From Bacteroidales bacterium (GTDB lineage: Bacteria; Bacteroidota; Bacteroidia; Bacteroidales; UBA932), in the NCBI GenBank assembly GCA_017561885.1, contig JAFZBF010000028.1:1-44596 (forward strand): a stretch of 44,596 bases of DNA, given 5' to 3'. Below the pieces are notes generated by a model. That model was not told where the DNA came from. It searched no databases and saw only the letters and a list, made by a program, of their open reading frames with translations. This document shows, piece after piece, positions 34,601 to 42,149 of this stretch (the first letter of the stretch is position 1; each line of letters starts with the position of its first letter). Position numbers and translations under genes: made by a program.

Positions 34601-35591
34601 ACTTGCCGCATCGAACCTGGACGAAGGACAAGGAAGGCGCTTCCTGATCAGAATTCCGTTGGGGAACAGCCATATACCAAAGAGTCAGCGCGCCGACAAC
34701 GCCTCCTCCGCGCAGGACAAGTTAGAGCAGAGTGTGTATTACAGCGACATATTGCCCAACGAAGACAGCGTCAAGTCTGCTGCCGGCAGCAGGAAATATT
34801 CAGTGATAGCCATAGACGAGAATGAAGAAATGTGCAGGTATATCCGCAGCGTCCTGGCTTCGAGATTCAAGGTCATCACATTCAACAGTGCTATCGAAGG
34901 ATATAATTTTGCCCTTACAAACTCTCCGGACCTGATTATAATGGATCTTATGATGACAGATCTGGACGGCATAACATTGCTCAAACGCATCAAGGACAGC
35001 ACCAATACGGCTCATATTCCGGTTCTTTTGCTCACGTCCATCATCGAGGAAGACATAAGGCTCAAAGGCTTGCTGACCGGAGCTGATGCCATCATCACCA
35101 AACCCTTCAACGAGGAGGAACTGATAATTGTCAGCACAAACCTCATTATGAGCCGTTCACGTCTTGCCAGCCGCATCAAGGGTATCCAGGTTACCGAAGA
35201 AATGCTTCAGCCAGTAGAACTTATGAGCAATAACGATGTACTTATACAGAAAGTCATCAAAGCAATCAACGACAATATCAGCAACCCTGACCTTGACATC
35301 GATATGCTGACGGATGCAGTAGGTATCAGTCGGGCACATCTGTATCGTAAGATAAAAGATATTACAGGGCTGCCTCCCGGAGAATATATACGCTCAATAC
35401 GTCTGCATCAGGCTGCAGAACTGCTGAAGGGCGAGAAAAAGAATATCTCGCAGATTGCCTATTCTCTCGGATACAGCAGTCCGTCGGTATTCGCCAATAC
35501 CTTTAAGAAATTCTATGGTATGACTGCAAAGGAGTATCAGGACAGTCACGCAGGTTCCGCTCCGGCAGAAGAAAAGAAGGGTAACGGATAA
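31668..35591 (+). CDS. Hybrid two-component regulator (HTCS) with degenerate kinase
   Basis: The 1307-residue protein runs: signal peptide (to ~residue 20), two-bladed Reg_prop propeller repeats (CQDADGFIWVGTINGLNRYDG; PDSRGRLWVGTNLGLQLYD; DRDGNIWCGTYGGVKVY), Y_Y_Y domain (~660-745), TM helix (~750-770), HisKA/HATPase region, receiver (~1045-1165) and AraC HTH (~1200-1297). HTCS proteins sense PUL-derived oligosaccharides in the periplasm and activate susCD. Oddly, the phospho-accepting His is Tyr789 (LSYELRSPM instead of SHELRTP). The ATP-lid glycines are altered (DTGMAF; GTDIGL). The receiver keeps Asp1093 (IIMDLMMTDLDG) and Lys (ITKPF). It cannot work as a normal histidine kinase on its own. 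Confidence 0.94.
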   Translation: MKRLICSLFISLLYCIAQAQIPVSKYFGNGELTCDLITEICQDADGFIWVGTINGLNRYDGWTFDHIYTREGDTTSLKSNYIYELFPDSRGRLWVGTNLGLQLYDSYSESFSSVRFPDGRRIPTEHMVELANGDLWIVLGNIYRLDTESMTAEPVEEINKLTNSSAVEVFVDSIGVTWISGSRGRIYRLDDGECKIVDSGVTLTSFVEFAGDIFASSGFSIYRWNAQDTCFDKLHNDCAPYTQAKMLVTHDGRILITTAGQGFRTIDRMSMTVVPMDRFQNKEVDLNHITIDDWIEDRSGNIWLGSVYNGLTMISHSLPDFVSIGPPKINTSNDEMLDAVYSDSDGILWAGSENGDLFRYDSKGERILVQTLPASIYSLFELDSRHILAGTKYHGLYIVDKESGASRIVNSTEGLYVKKILPCPDGALVLSLFSDGIAFYDLATGTLGRNIRAGTVNTLLFDRDGNIWCGTYGGVKVYGYTDRTSKSIQTNVALDASTVYALYEGYDGIVWIGTSAGLFSYDKSTDACRHHTIEGLKNIVVCGIAGDNDGNIWISTFNGLVKYNPAENKIDTYQAGHGLSDTKYVRGSYWQEPSSGFIAFGGQHDITCFDPYRISFPSPDAAPALTGLQINEISVHPGTLSGKRPVSDNRFSSTEKINLDSGDNDIKLFYSALDFRETDNTRVDYSLDREKGSHLTPVGSNMITLNNLKPGRHTLKVRLNENGIVSPAASLNITVRQPWYATWPAVLVYILAAVLTAVALRRLYKAFARRKASNKANEKKLDFFTRLSYELRSPMTLITIPLQKLLRNNYDDETDKALKSMQRNAEKAMSLLNQSLDVRRLDEDSSSMQYAEVNLIDFITDLLSGVEHRAGLQGVSISYTHGKGKQPVWIDQNSFGRVISDLLGNAIRATSEGGRISVDSREKDKFAEIEFRDTGMAFTEEQLKHMFKLPYRSESGNISGTDIGLYLDNIIVAHHKGTLAASNLDEGQGRRFLIRIPLGNSHIPKSQRADNASSAQDKLEQSVYYSDILPNEDSVKSAAGSRKYSVIAIDENEEMCRYIRSVLASRFKVITFNSAIEGYNFALTNSPDLIIMDLMMTDLDGITLLKRIKDSTNTAHIPVLLLTSIIEEDIRLKGLLTGADAIITKPFNEEELIIVSTNLIMSRSRLASRIKGIQVTEEMLQPVELMSNNDVLIQKVIKAINDNISNPDLDIDMLTDAVGISRAHLYRKIKDITGLPPGEYIRSIRLHQAAELLKGEKKNISQIAYSLGYSSPSVFANTFKKFYGMTAKEYQDSHAGSAPAEEKKGNG

Positions 35592-35597
35592 TGAAAT

Positions 35598-35625
35598 GAG
35601 GCGATGACATCGCTGTCATCGCCTC
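35598..35625. terminator. GGCGATG hairpin after the first HTCS gene
   Basis: GAGGCGATGAC (35598-35608) pairs perfectly with GTCATCGCCTC (35615-35625), 7 bp after the stop. No T-run follows. Its core and the CCTAA flank resemble the hairpin at 26623-26650. The rest of the gap up to 35825 is AT-rich and holds no clear promoter match. Confidence 0.65.
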
Positions 35626-35825
35626 TACCACCTAAACACTATTATTGCCTAACAACACAGGTTCAATAATGCAGTCCAAAGGTAGCGCTGCACCCGATAA
35701 CGGCATTTAGGTTTTGAAACATGAACTATTCTTCTTCTCACATGCCACTGAATATTTGTAACTTTTTTATTATGGTTTGTAATTTTTAGCTGCCGTCAGT
35801 ATTTGAATTTGTATAAATTCGCGGC

Positions 35826-37568
35826 ATGCAACATTTCATGACTTTACTTTTTCTCACATCAACCTTCACCTTTTTTGAAGTGATCATCGCATGTATTCTT
35901 GCTGCGGTCGCCGCAGGTCTTGCGGTCTGGGCAATTTGCAGGAAAACGATGAAAGAATCAGTCAAATTCGATACTGACCGTCAGAAACTGGAGTTCCTTA
36001 CCTTTCTCACGAACGAGATCCGGACTCCGATGACTCTGATAACCACTCCCCTTCAGAAACTCACCCGCAACAGTTACGGCAAAGAGACCGATGCTGAACT
36101 GAAGGCTATGCAGAAAAATGCCGAGAGGGTAGTCACTCTGCTTGACAGAGCCCGTAGTGTCGACAGGATAGGCAACGACAGCAGCGACCTTTCTTTCAGG
36201 GAAATCAACCTTGTCAAATACCTTTACAACCTGCAGTCGCTTTTCAGCTACCAGACAAAGCTGGCAGACATCACGCTGTCCTTCCATAGCGACAAGGACA
36301 GGATTCCCGTCTGGATCGACCGCAGCGCCTTCGACGAGATTCTGATGACCATCGTCAACCAGGCAATCAGATATACCCCCAAAGGAGGCAGGGCGAACAT
36401 CGAGGTGACGAGCGACAACAAGTATGCGACCATCGTCATCGAGAATGACGGCGAACGGTTAGCCGACCATATTCTCCAGAACCTGTTCGGCCTGTTCGCA
36501 ATTTCAGAATCGGGAGCCATCCTTGGAACCAATATGGAATACTATCTCTGCAAGGAGGTTGTCCGCCAGCACAAAGGCACAATTACTGTTGCCAACCGTA
36601 CAGTTCCTGAAGGTGTAGTACATACAATCAAGCTGCCCCTGGGCAATTCCCATCTTCCGAAAGACCGTCTTACCAACAGGAAAGATATCCTCGAAGAAAC
36701 CTGGCTCAGCATCAATCCCGATTATAACGCCGATGCACAAGACCAGAACAAGAAGTCCGTTTCAGGCAAAAAATATTCAATAATCGGCATCGACGAAAAT
36801 GTGGACATCTGCAATTATCTGCATGCGATGCTGGACCCGGTCTTCAACATCACTACTTACACCAACCCCGCGGAAGGTCTCAAGGCTGCCCTCACTGAAA
36901 CTCCCGACCTTGTGATAAGCGAAATCATGATGTCCCGGATTGACGGAATAACGATTGTCAAGCGGCTCAAGGACAATGCCAACACCTCGCACATTCCCAT
37001 CCTGCTGCTGACTGCTCTGCCTGGTGAAGATGTCAGGGTGCAAGGTCTTATGACCGGCGCGGACGCCATCATCACCAAGCCGTTCAACGAAGAGGAACTC
37101 ATACTGATCTGCAACAACCTCATCAAGAGCCGTTCGCGCCTCGCAAGCCATATAAAGGACATGCAGATTGCGAACAAAGTGATCCAGCCGCTGGAACTCC
37201 AGGGCAACGACGACGCGCTGATGCAGAAAGTTCTTTCAATCATCAACGAGCGCATTTCCGACCCCGACCTCAACGTCGAGATGCTTGCAGATTCAATCGG
37301 CATCAGCAGGGGGCACCTGCATCGCAAGATCAAGGAAATCACCGGCTCGTCACCGGGAGAGTATATCCGCACAATACGCCTGAACCAGGCCGCCCAGCTC
37401 CTGAAAGGAGCGAAGAAGAATATTTCACAGATTGCCTATTCCGTAGGATACAGCAATCCTTCGGTTTTCTCGACAGCGTTCAAGGCATTCTTCGGCATAT
37501 CAGCCAAAGAATACCAGAAACGCTATGAAAATGCAGAAACGTCAGAGCAGGAGGAAGAGACTACCTGA
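35826..37568 (+). CDS. Truncated HTCS-like regulator without sensor domain
   Basis: The 580-residue protein has only a membrane helix (~residues 15-40) before the kinase-like region, so it lacks the periplasmic propeller. The phospho-acceptor His is Asn63 (FLTNEIRTPMTLI). The HATPase motifs are lost (IENDGERLAD; GTNMEYYL). The receiver phospho-Asp is Glu366 (LVISEIMMSRIDG), while the Lys of ITKPF remains. The AraC HTH (~residues 470-570) is intact. Alignable stretches after the TM are closely similar to the neighbouring full-length HTCS (for example GADAIITKPFNEEELI), so it looks like a duplicated cytoplasmic half that diverged under constraint. It may be a constitutive DNA binder or a partner of the first protein. 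Its 3' end overlaps the GH43 gene by 8 bp. Confidence 0.9.
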   Translation: MQHFMTLLFLTSTFTFFEVIIACILAAVAAGLAVWAICRKTMKESVKFDTDRQKLEFLTFLTNEIRTPMTLITTPLQKLTRNSYGKETDAELKAMQKNAERVVTLLDRARSVDRIGNDSSDLSFREINLVKYLYNLQSLFSYQTKLADITLSFHSDKDRIPVWIDRSAFDEILMTIVNQAIRYTPKGGRANIEVTSDNKYATIVIENDGERLADHILQNLFGLFAISESGAILGTNMEYYLCKEVVRQHKGTITVANRTVPEGVVHTIKLPLGNSHLPKDRLTNRKDILEETWLSINPDYNADAQDQNKKSVSGKKYSIIGIDENVDICNYLHAMLDPVFNITTYTNPAEGLKAALTETPDLVISEIMMSRIDGITIVKRLKDNANTSHIPILLLTALPGEDVRVQGLMTGADAIITKPFNEEELILICNNLIKSRSRLASHIKDMQIANKVIQPLELQGNDDALMQKVLSIINERISDPDLNVEMLADSIGISRGHLHRKIKEITGSSPGEYIRTIRLNQAAQLLKGAKKNISQIAYSVGYSNPSVFSTAFKAFFGISAKEYQKRYENAETSEQEEETT

Positions 37569-39276
37569 CGGCTACGTGATAGTAGTCGAAGTCGGCGTAT
37601 CCGCCGGTGGCAAGAGTCGAGTAGCAATACAGGAATGTGCGGTAGCCCATAAAAATATCAAGGGTATAGCGCATCTGCAATTCGACTCCGCAGTCAGTCC
37701 AGTTGTTCCCGTCAAACGAATATGCGAGCCTTGCAAAGTCCCTGTGGGTGTCGGTGGGATCGGCAGGATCGAACACGTAGCTGATCTTCAGCGCAACGGT
37801 AGAAGCACCGTCAGGCACGGGAGCAGAAAGAGCCTCGACCGAACCGTCGTCATCAGCTCCAAGCATACGTTTGTTGCCACCGCCTGTGCGCTGCATCACG
37901 CTCAATGTCCGGGTTCCGTTCTCGTCGACTGCGATTCCTACTGAGGCATAGTTGCTCTGGAAGGCACAGATACCTGCCCTGTCGCCTGCCTGAAGCTTGC
38001 TGAAATCCAGCAGCACTTCAGTGTCGCAGCGAGGGCCGGGGAGTCTCTGTGACGGCGAGTTGCGGGCTCTGAGAATGTGCGGCGCCAGGGATGTCGGCCT
38101 CAGGCGCAGCCATCCTGTACGCTCGGTCAGGCTCCAGCCGGCAGGATCGGGGTTATGGTTCCACTGCCATGCCAGGCCGAGCTTGTCGGCTGTATATTCG
38201 AATTCGTCGTCGCAGAACCAGTTGGGAACGACTGACTCGACTTTAGTCTTTACGGTGACTTCTTCAGGCATCACTCCCACCTCGGGCAGTTTGGCCATTC
38301 CATAGGTCTTTCCAGTAGCCAGTCCTGCCTCTTCTCCGCCTGCCATAACGGGCCAGCCGTCATCGCTCCATACCATCGGGACAAGCACTGGGCAGCGTCC
38401 CAGAGGTCCGTGGTCCTGGAAGAGCAATGCGTACCATTCTCCGGTAGGGGTGTCGACGATTCCGCCCTGGGCTACGCCGTTGGCAGAAAAGCCGCCCTTG
38501 CCTTCATTCAGCGTTGTGTAGAGCACGGTTTTCTGCTCATAAGGACCGAAGAGATTCTTGCTGCGGTTGCAGATTTCGCGACGCACGCCTCCACGAGGCC
38601 AGTCGATATCGAAAAGATAATAGTATCCGTTACGCTTATAAAGATGGCTGCCTTCAGCATTGAGCTGAGATTCGCGAGAACGCAGGTTGAGCAGCAGGCT
38701 GTCGACGACTCCGTCTTCCTTGATTGCGTGGAAGTTGTCGGTCAGCTGGGTGATGTGCAGCCCACCGTTGCCATAGACAACCCACTCGCTGCCGTCATCG
38801 TCCTGGAAAAGGGCCGGATCGTGGAAAACCACGTCGAAATCACTGCGCGTCCATTTGCCGGAAGTAAGGTCGTCGGTATGGTAGATATAGCTCTTGTGCT
38901 GCTCGTTGGCTATGAAGCAGACGTGGTACTGTCCGTTGGCATATTTGATGGACGAAGCCCAGGAGCCGCCGCCGTAGCTGAATTCGCCGTTCAGCAGGTT
39001 GGCCTTGTCATTATCTTCCAGCTGATCGTACAGATAAGAAACGATCTCCCAGTTTATGAGGTCGGTACTGTGCATCACGGGAACGCCCGGCAGCAGATGC
39101 ATAGTGGTGCTCGTCATATAGTAGTCATTCCCCACCCTGATGATGTCTGGATCAGGAACGTCACCGTAGATAACGGGATTGGATGTAGAAACGGTTGTGC
39201 GGCTGCATCCTGCACACACACACAGAAACACCGGCAGAAGGACTGCCAGTGTGAAGTTTACAGCATAGTTTTTCAT
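37561..39276 (-). CDS. Glycoside hydrolase family 43 lipoprotein
   Basis: The 571-residue protein has a lipoprotein signal ending VCAGC (Cys24). The five-bladed GH43 propeller covers ~residues 33-330. Catalytic residues fit: base Asp42 in PDPDIIR, the pKa-modulating Asp in VVFHDPALFQDDDG, and acid Glu in LNAEGSHLYKRNG. The C-terminal ~220 residues form a beta-sandwich (FCDDEFEYTADKLGLAWQWNHNP; FDYYHVAVR) as in GH43 xylosidase/arabinofuranosidase proteins. It probably removes xylose or arabinose from hemicellulose at the cell surface. It follows a small secreted protein by 15 bp, in one operon on the minus strand. Confidence 0.92.
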   Translation of the reverse strand: MKNYAVNFTLAVLLPVFLCVCAGCSRTTVSTSNPVIYGDVPDPDIIRVGNDYYMTSTTMHLLPGVPVMHSTDLINWEIVSYLYDQLEDNDKANLLNGEFSYGGGSWASSIKYANGQYHVCFIANEQHKSYIYHTDDLTSGKWTRSDFDVVFHDPALFQDDDGSEWVVYGNGGLHITQLTDNFHAIKEDGVVDSLLLNLRSRESQLNAEGSHLYKRNGYYYLFDIDWPRGGVRREICNRSKNLFGPYEQKTVLYTTLNEGKGGFSANGVAQGGIVDTPTGEWYALLFQDHGPLGRCPVLVPMVWSDDGWPVMAGGEEAGLATGKTYGMAKLPEVGVMPEEVTVKTKVESVVPNWFCDDEFEYTADKLGLAWQWNHNPDPAGWSLTERTGWLRLRPTSLAPHILRARNSPSQRLPGPRCDTEVLLDFSKLQAGDRAGICAFQSNYASVGIAVDENGTRTLSVMQRTGGGNKRMLGADDDGSVEALSAPVPDGASTVALKISYVFDPADPTDTHRDFARLAYSFDGNNWTDCGVELQMRYTLDIFMGYRTFLYCYSTLATGGYADFDYYHVAVR

Positions 39277-39291
39277 ATCAGGTATTGAAGA

Positions 39292-39672
39292 TTATTCCTT
39301 GACTCGTGTCATCGGAGCTTCCATTACGAAGCCTCCGGCATCGACGACTACATTCACAGTGTCATCATCTACGATCGCATAGCTGATTTCGATATCTTCG
39401 CCGACTTCAGGGATCTGCAGGATGCTGAACAGCCTGCCCTCAACTTCCTTGATCTCGATCTTGTCGCTTATCTGACCGCCGAACTCGACAACAGCGAACA
39501 CACCGTCGTCGGTCTGCTCCACAGTGCACTGTGATTCCATGACCTGGCCGTTCATGTCTGCTTTCAAGAGCCAGTTTCCAACGAGTTTGCTAAGTTTCGA
39601 CTGTGCTCCGGCAGGCATACTGACGAGGCCACAGACAAGGATAAGCGCTGCTGTTACAAATAGTTTTTTCAT
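39292..39672 (-). CDS. Small secreted protein upstream of GH43
   Basis: The 126-residue protein has a clean signal peptide (MKKLFVTAALILVCGLVSMPAGAQ) and then alternating beta-strands (LVGNWLLKADMNGQVMESQCTVEQ; FAVVEFGGQISDKIEIKEV), suggesting a small lipocalin-like or single-sandwich domain. I do not recognise the family. It is the first gene of the operon with GH43, so a role in the same glycan pathway, for example periplasmic binding, is an inference. Confidence 0.75.
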   Translation of the reverse strand: MKKLFVTAALILVCGLVSMPAGAQSKLSKLVGNWLLKADMNGQVMESQCTVEQTDDGVFAVVEFGGQISDKIEIKEVEGRLFSILQIPEVGEDIEISYAIVDDDTVNVVVDAGGFVMEAPMTRVKE

Positions 39673-39724
39673 TGTCGGATTTATTGAGGTTTTCTATTGA
39701 CTTCTGACATATCAAGAACTAAAC

Positions 39725-39761
39725 CAAATTTAGTGTTTTTTGATTAAAATCGTTAAATTTG
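39725..39761. promoter_or_regulatory. Divergent promoter pair, GH43 operon and MFS-ROK operon
   Basis: The minus strand reads TAAATTTG at 39732-39725 and the plus strand reads TAAATTTG at 39754-39761; both match the -7 consensus. They are 52 and 35 bp from their start codons. The same 8-bp word on both sides makes a symmetric control region. Confidence 0.6.
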
Positions 39762-39796
39762 GAAACCAAATCCGGACAATTATAACCATAATACTT

Positions 39797-41050
39797 ATGA
39801 CCAACACTACTACAACTAACAAGAACGGAAGGCTTGTAGCCATCATCACGATGTGCTTCATCTTCGCGATGATTTCCTTCGTCACCAACATGGCCGCTCC
39901 GTTCGGCAACATCTGGAAAGGCCAGTACAGCTGGGCTGCAATGATGGGTAATATGATGAACTTCGCCGCATACCTGTTCATGGGTATCCCGGCAGGCAAG
40001 ATGCTTGTCAAAGTGGGCTACAAGAAGACCACCCTCATCGCTCTTGCTACAGGTTTCGTCGGCATCGTGATCCAGTATCTGTCAAGCTTCAAGTTCTTCG
40101 GCGAGAGCGCCATCTATGTTTATCTCCTCGGAGCTTTCGTTTGCGGATTCTGCGTATGTATGCTCAATACCGTGGTCAACCCGATGCTGAACATCCTTGG
40201 CGGCGGCGGAAACCGCGGCAACCAGCTCATCCAGACCGGCGGCACCCTGAACTCCCTCACCGGAACCCTCACTCCCCTGCTCGTCGGCGTTCTGATCGGT
40301 ACCGTTACCGACAATACTGCGATGTCTGACGTAGTTCCCCTGCTCTTCATCGCGATGGCCGTATTCGCCCTGGCATTCATCATCATTTCATTCGTAAAGA
40401 TTCCGGAGCCCGCAAAGGAGCGCAAGACTACCGTATACGAGCACAGCGCCTGGAGTTTCCGTCACACGGTACTCGGCGTCATTGCAATCTTCTTCTACGT
40501 TGGTATCGAGATCGGCATCCCTGCACAACTCAACTTTTATATCTCTGACCTCGGCTTCGAGGGTTCTGCCGCAGTGGCCGGCTTCCTGGCTGCTTCATAC
40601 TGGTTCCTCATGATGATCGGACGTTTCATGTCCAGCACCCTCAGCGGCAAGATCAGCACCCGCACCCAGATGATTTCAGTGTCTTCACTGGCCATCCTGC
40701 TGCTCCTCATCGCCATCTTCCTGCCTGAGAGCGTAAGTATGACCGTCAAGGGCTCGGCCGTGCCTATGAAATGTATCTTCCTGGCAGCCTGCGGTATCTG
40801 CACGTCAATCATGTGGGGCGCTATCTTCAACCTCGCAGTGGAGGGTCTCGGCAAATACACCGAGCAGGCTTCCGGCATCTTTATGATGATGGTTGTCGGC
40901 GGAGGTATCATGCCGCTCATCCAGCAGGCCATCGCCCGGCGCGCCGGTGCCATCCCCAGCTACTGGCTCGTAGTCGCAATGCTTGCATACCTTCTCTACT
41001 ATGCAATCTGGGGCAGCAAGAACGTCAACAAGGACATTAAAGTAGACTAA
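39797..41050 (+). CDS. MFS sugar transporter
   Basis: The protein is 417 residues from the ATG at 39797; the frame runs 19 codons further up but through the promoter. About 12 membrane helices are visible. The pattern (MGIPAGKMLVKVGYKKT near helix 2, ALATGFVGIVIQYLSS, GNQLIQTGGTLNSL, FMSSTLSGKISTRTQMI) fits the FucP-like sugar:proton symporters of Bacteroidota. It is in the inner membrane. The ROK kinase gene follows after 2 bp, so the imported hexose is likely phosphorylated at once. The exact sugar is not readable. Confidence 0.9.
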   Translation: MTNTTTTNKNGRLVAIITMCFIFAMISFVTNMAAPFGNIWKGQYSWAAMMGNMMNFAAYLFMGIPAGKMLVKVGYKKTTLIALATGFVGIVIQYLSSFKFFGESAIYVYLLGAFVCGFCVCMLNTVVNPMLNILGGGGNRGNQLIQTGGTLNSLTGTLTPLLVGVLIGTVTDNTAMSDVVPLLFIAMAVFALAFIIISFVKIPEPAKERKTTVYEHSAWSFRHTVLGVIAIFFYVGIEIGIPAQLNFYISDLGFEGSAAVAGFLAASYWFLMMIGRFMSSTLSGKISTRTQMISVSSLAILLLLIAIFLPESVSMTVKGSAVPMKCIFLAACGICTSIMWGAIFNLAVEGLGKYTEQASGIFMMMVVGGGIMPLIQQAIARRAGAIPSYWLVVAMLAYLLYYAIWGSKNVNKDIKVD

Positions 41051-41052
41051 AT

Positions 41053-42006
41053 ATGGATAAAGAATATGTAGTTGGTGTGGATGTCGGCGGACAGACCACC
41101 AAAATCGGTATCGTAGACCGTCGCGGCGAAATTCCCGCGCAGACTGTCATTTCATCGAAGTACGGCCCCGACGAGGGCGAGAAATTCATGGACGCCGTGT
41201 GCGACACCATCAAGAGCCTTGCTGCCAACGTAGGTATGGATCAGATCCAGGGCATCGGTATCGGCGCTCCCAACGGAAACTACTACACCGGAATGATAGA
41301 GGACGCTCCCAACCTTCCCTGGGCGAACGGCAAGAGGGTGTTCCTCAAACAGTACATCGAGTCGAAACTCAACGTGCCTGTGACCGTGACCAATGACGCC
41401 AATGCGGCTGCAGTGGGTGAAATGACCTACGGTGCGGCTCGCGGAATGAAGGACTTCATCATGCTGACCCTCGGAACTGGCGTAGGAAGCGGCATCGTCA
41501 TCAACGGTGCGCTGGTCTACGGCCACGACGGTTTTGCCGGCGAGCTCGGCCATACGAATGCCGTCCGCCACAACGGACGCCGCTGCGGCTGCGGCCATGA
41601 CGGCTGCCTCGAGGCTTACGCTTCAGCCATCGGCGTTGCAAAGACTGCCCGTGAATGGCTCGAGAGCGGCAAGTATTCTGACAGCCTCCTCGCAGAACTT
41701 CAGGAAATCACCTCGAAGGACGTATATGAAGCTGCTGTCAAAGGGGACAAGCTCGCTTTGGACGTGTTCAACTACACCGGCAAGATACTTGGCGAATCCT
41801 GCGCGAACTTCGTAGCTTTCAGCGCTCCTGAGGCCATCGTCCTGTTCGGCGGTCTCGCAAGGGCCGGCGAATTCATCTTCAAGCCTATGCGCGAGGCGAT
41901 GAATGCCAATCTGCTATCCATCTGGAAGGACAAGATCGAGATAATACCGTCAGCTCTCAAAGAGTCTGATGCGGCCATCCTGGGCGCAGGCGCACTTGCC
42001 TGGTAA
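41053..42006 (+). CDS. ROK-family sugar kinase (glucokinase-like)
   Basis: The 317-residue cytosolic kinase starts with the phosphate-binding loop GVDVGGQTTKIGIVD. It has VTNDANAAAVGEMTYG with catalytic Asp, LGTGVGSGIVINGALVYG, the substrate motif GFAGELGHTNAV and the zinc motif GRRCGCGHDGCLEAYAS typical of ROK kinases rather than repressors; there is no HTH. It probably phosphorylates glucose or a related hexose with ATP. It is cotranscribed with the MFS transporter (2-bp gap). Confidence 0.93.
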   Translation: MDKEYVVGVDVGGQTTKIGIVDRRGEIPAQTVISSKYGPDEGEKFMDAVCDTIKSLAANVGMDQIQGIGIGAPNGNYYTGMIEDAPNLPWANGKRVFLKQYIESKLNVPVTVTNDANAAAVGEMTYGAARGMKDFIMLTLGTGVGSGIVINGALVYGHDGFAGELGHTNAVRHNGRRCGCGHDGCLEAYASAIGVAKTAREWLESGKYSDSLLAELQEITSKDVYEAAVKGDKLALDVFNYTGKILGESCANFVAFSAPEAIVLFGGLARAGEFIFKPMREAMNANLLSIWKDKIEIIPSALKESDAAILGAGALAW

Positions 42007-42017
42007 AGATTTTTTGT

Positions 42018-42025
42018 TACTTTTG
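42018..42025 (+). promoter_or_regulatory. -7 promoter element of tRNA-Thr
   Basis: TACTTTTG matches TAnnTTTG 11 bp before the tRNA, with TTG at 41996-41998 about 19 bp upstream as a -33 remnant. Confidence 0.6.
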
Positions 42026-42036
42026 CGATGCAAAAA

Positions 42037-42112
42037 GCCTTTTTAGCTCAGTCGGTAGAGCAGCTCATTCGTAATGAGCAGGTCGCGGGTTCGAGTCCCG
42101 TGAAAGGCTCCA
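42037..42112 (+). tRNA. tRNA-Thr (anticodon CGT)
   Basis: The cloverleaf folds fully. Acceptor GCCTTTT pairs with GAAAGGC (one G-U). The D arm is AGCTCAGTCGGTAGAGC. The anticodon stem GCTCA/TGAGC holds the loop TTCGTAA with anticodon CGT, reading ACG. The T arm is GCGGGTTCGAGTCCCGT. The 3' CCA is encoded at 42110-42112. Confidence 0.96.
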
Positions 42113-42149
42113 ATCTTATTATTATCCCTTTTACTTTTTGTATCCTGCT

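Noticed and set aside
35826..37568. Pseudogene call for the second HTCS
   Set aside because: The frame is intact for 580 codons, with a membrane helix and full AraC HTH. Motif loss looks selective rather than random.
42018..42112. tRNA as an integration site of a mobile element
   Set aside because: No integrase gene and no repeated 3' tRNA end were found downstream; the esterase gene follows directly.
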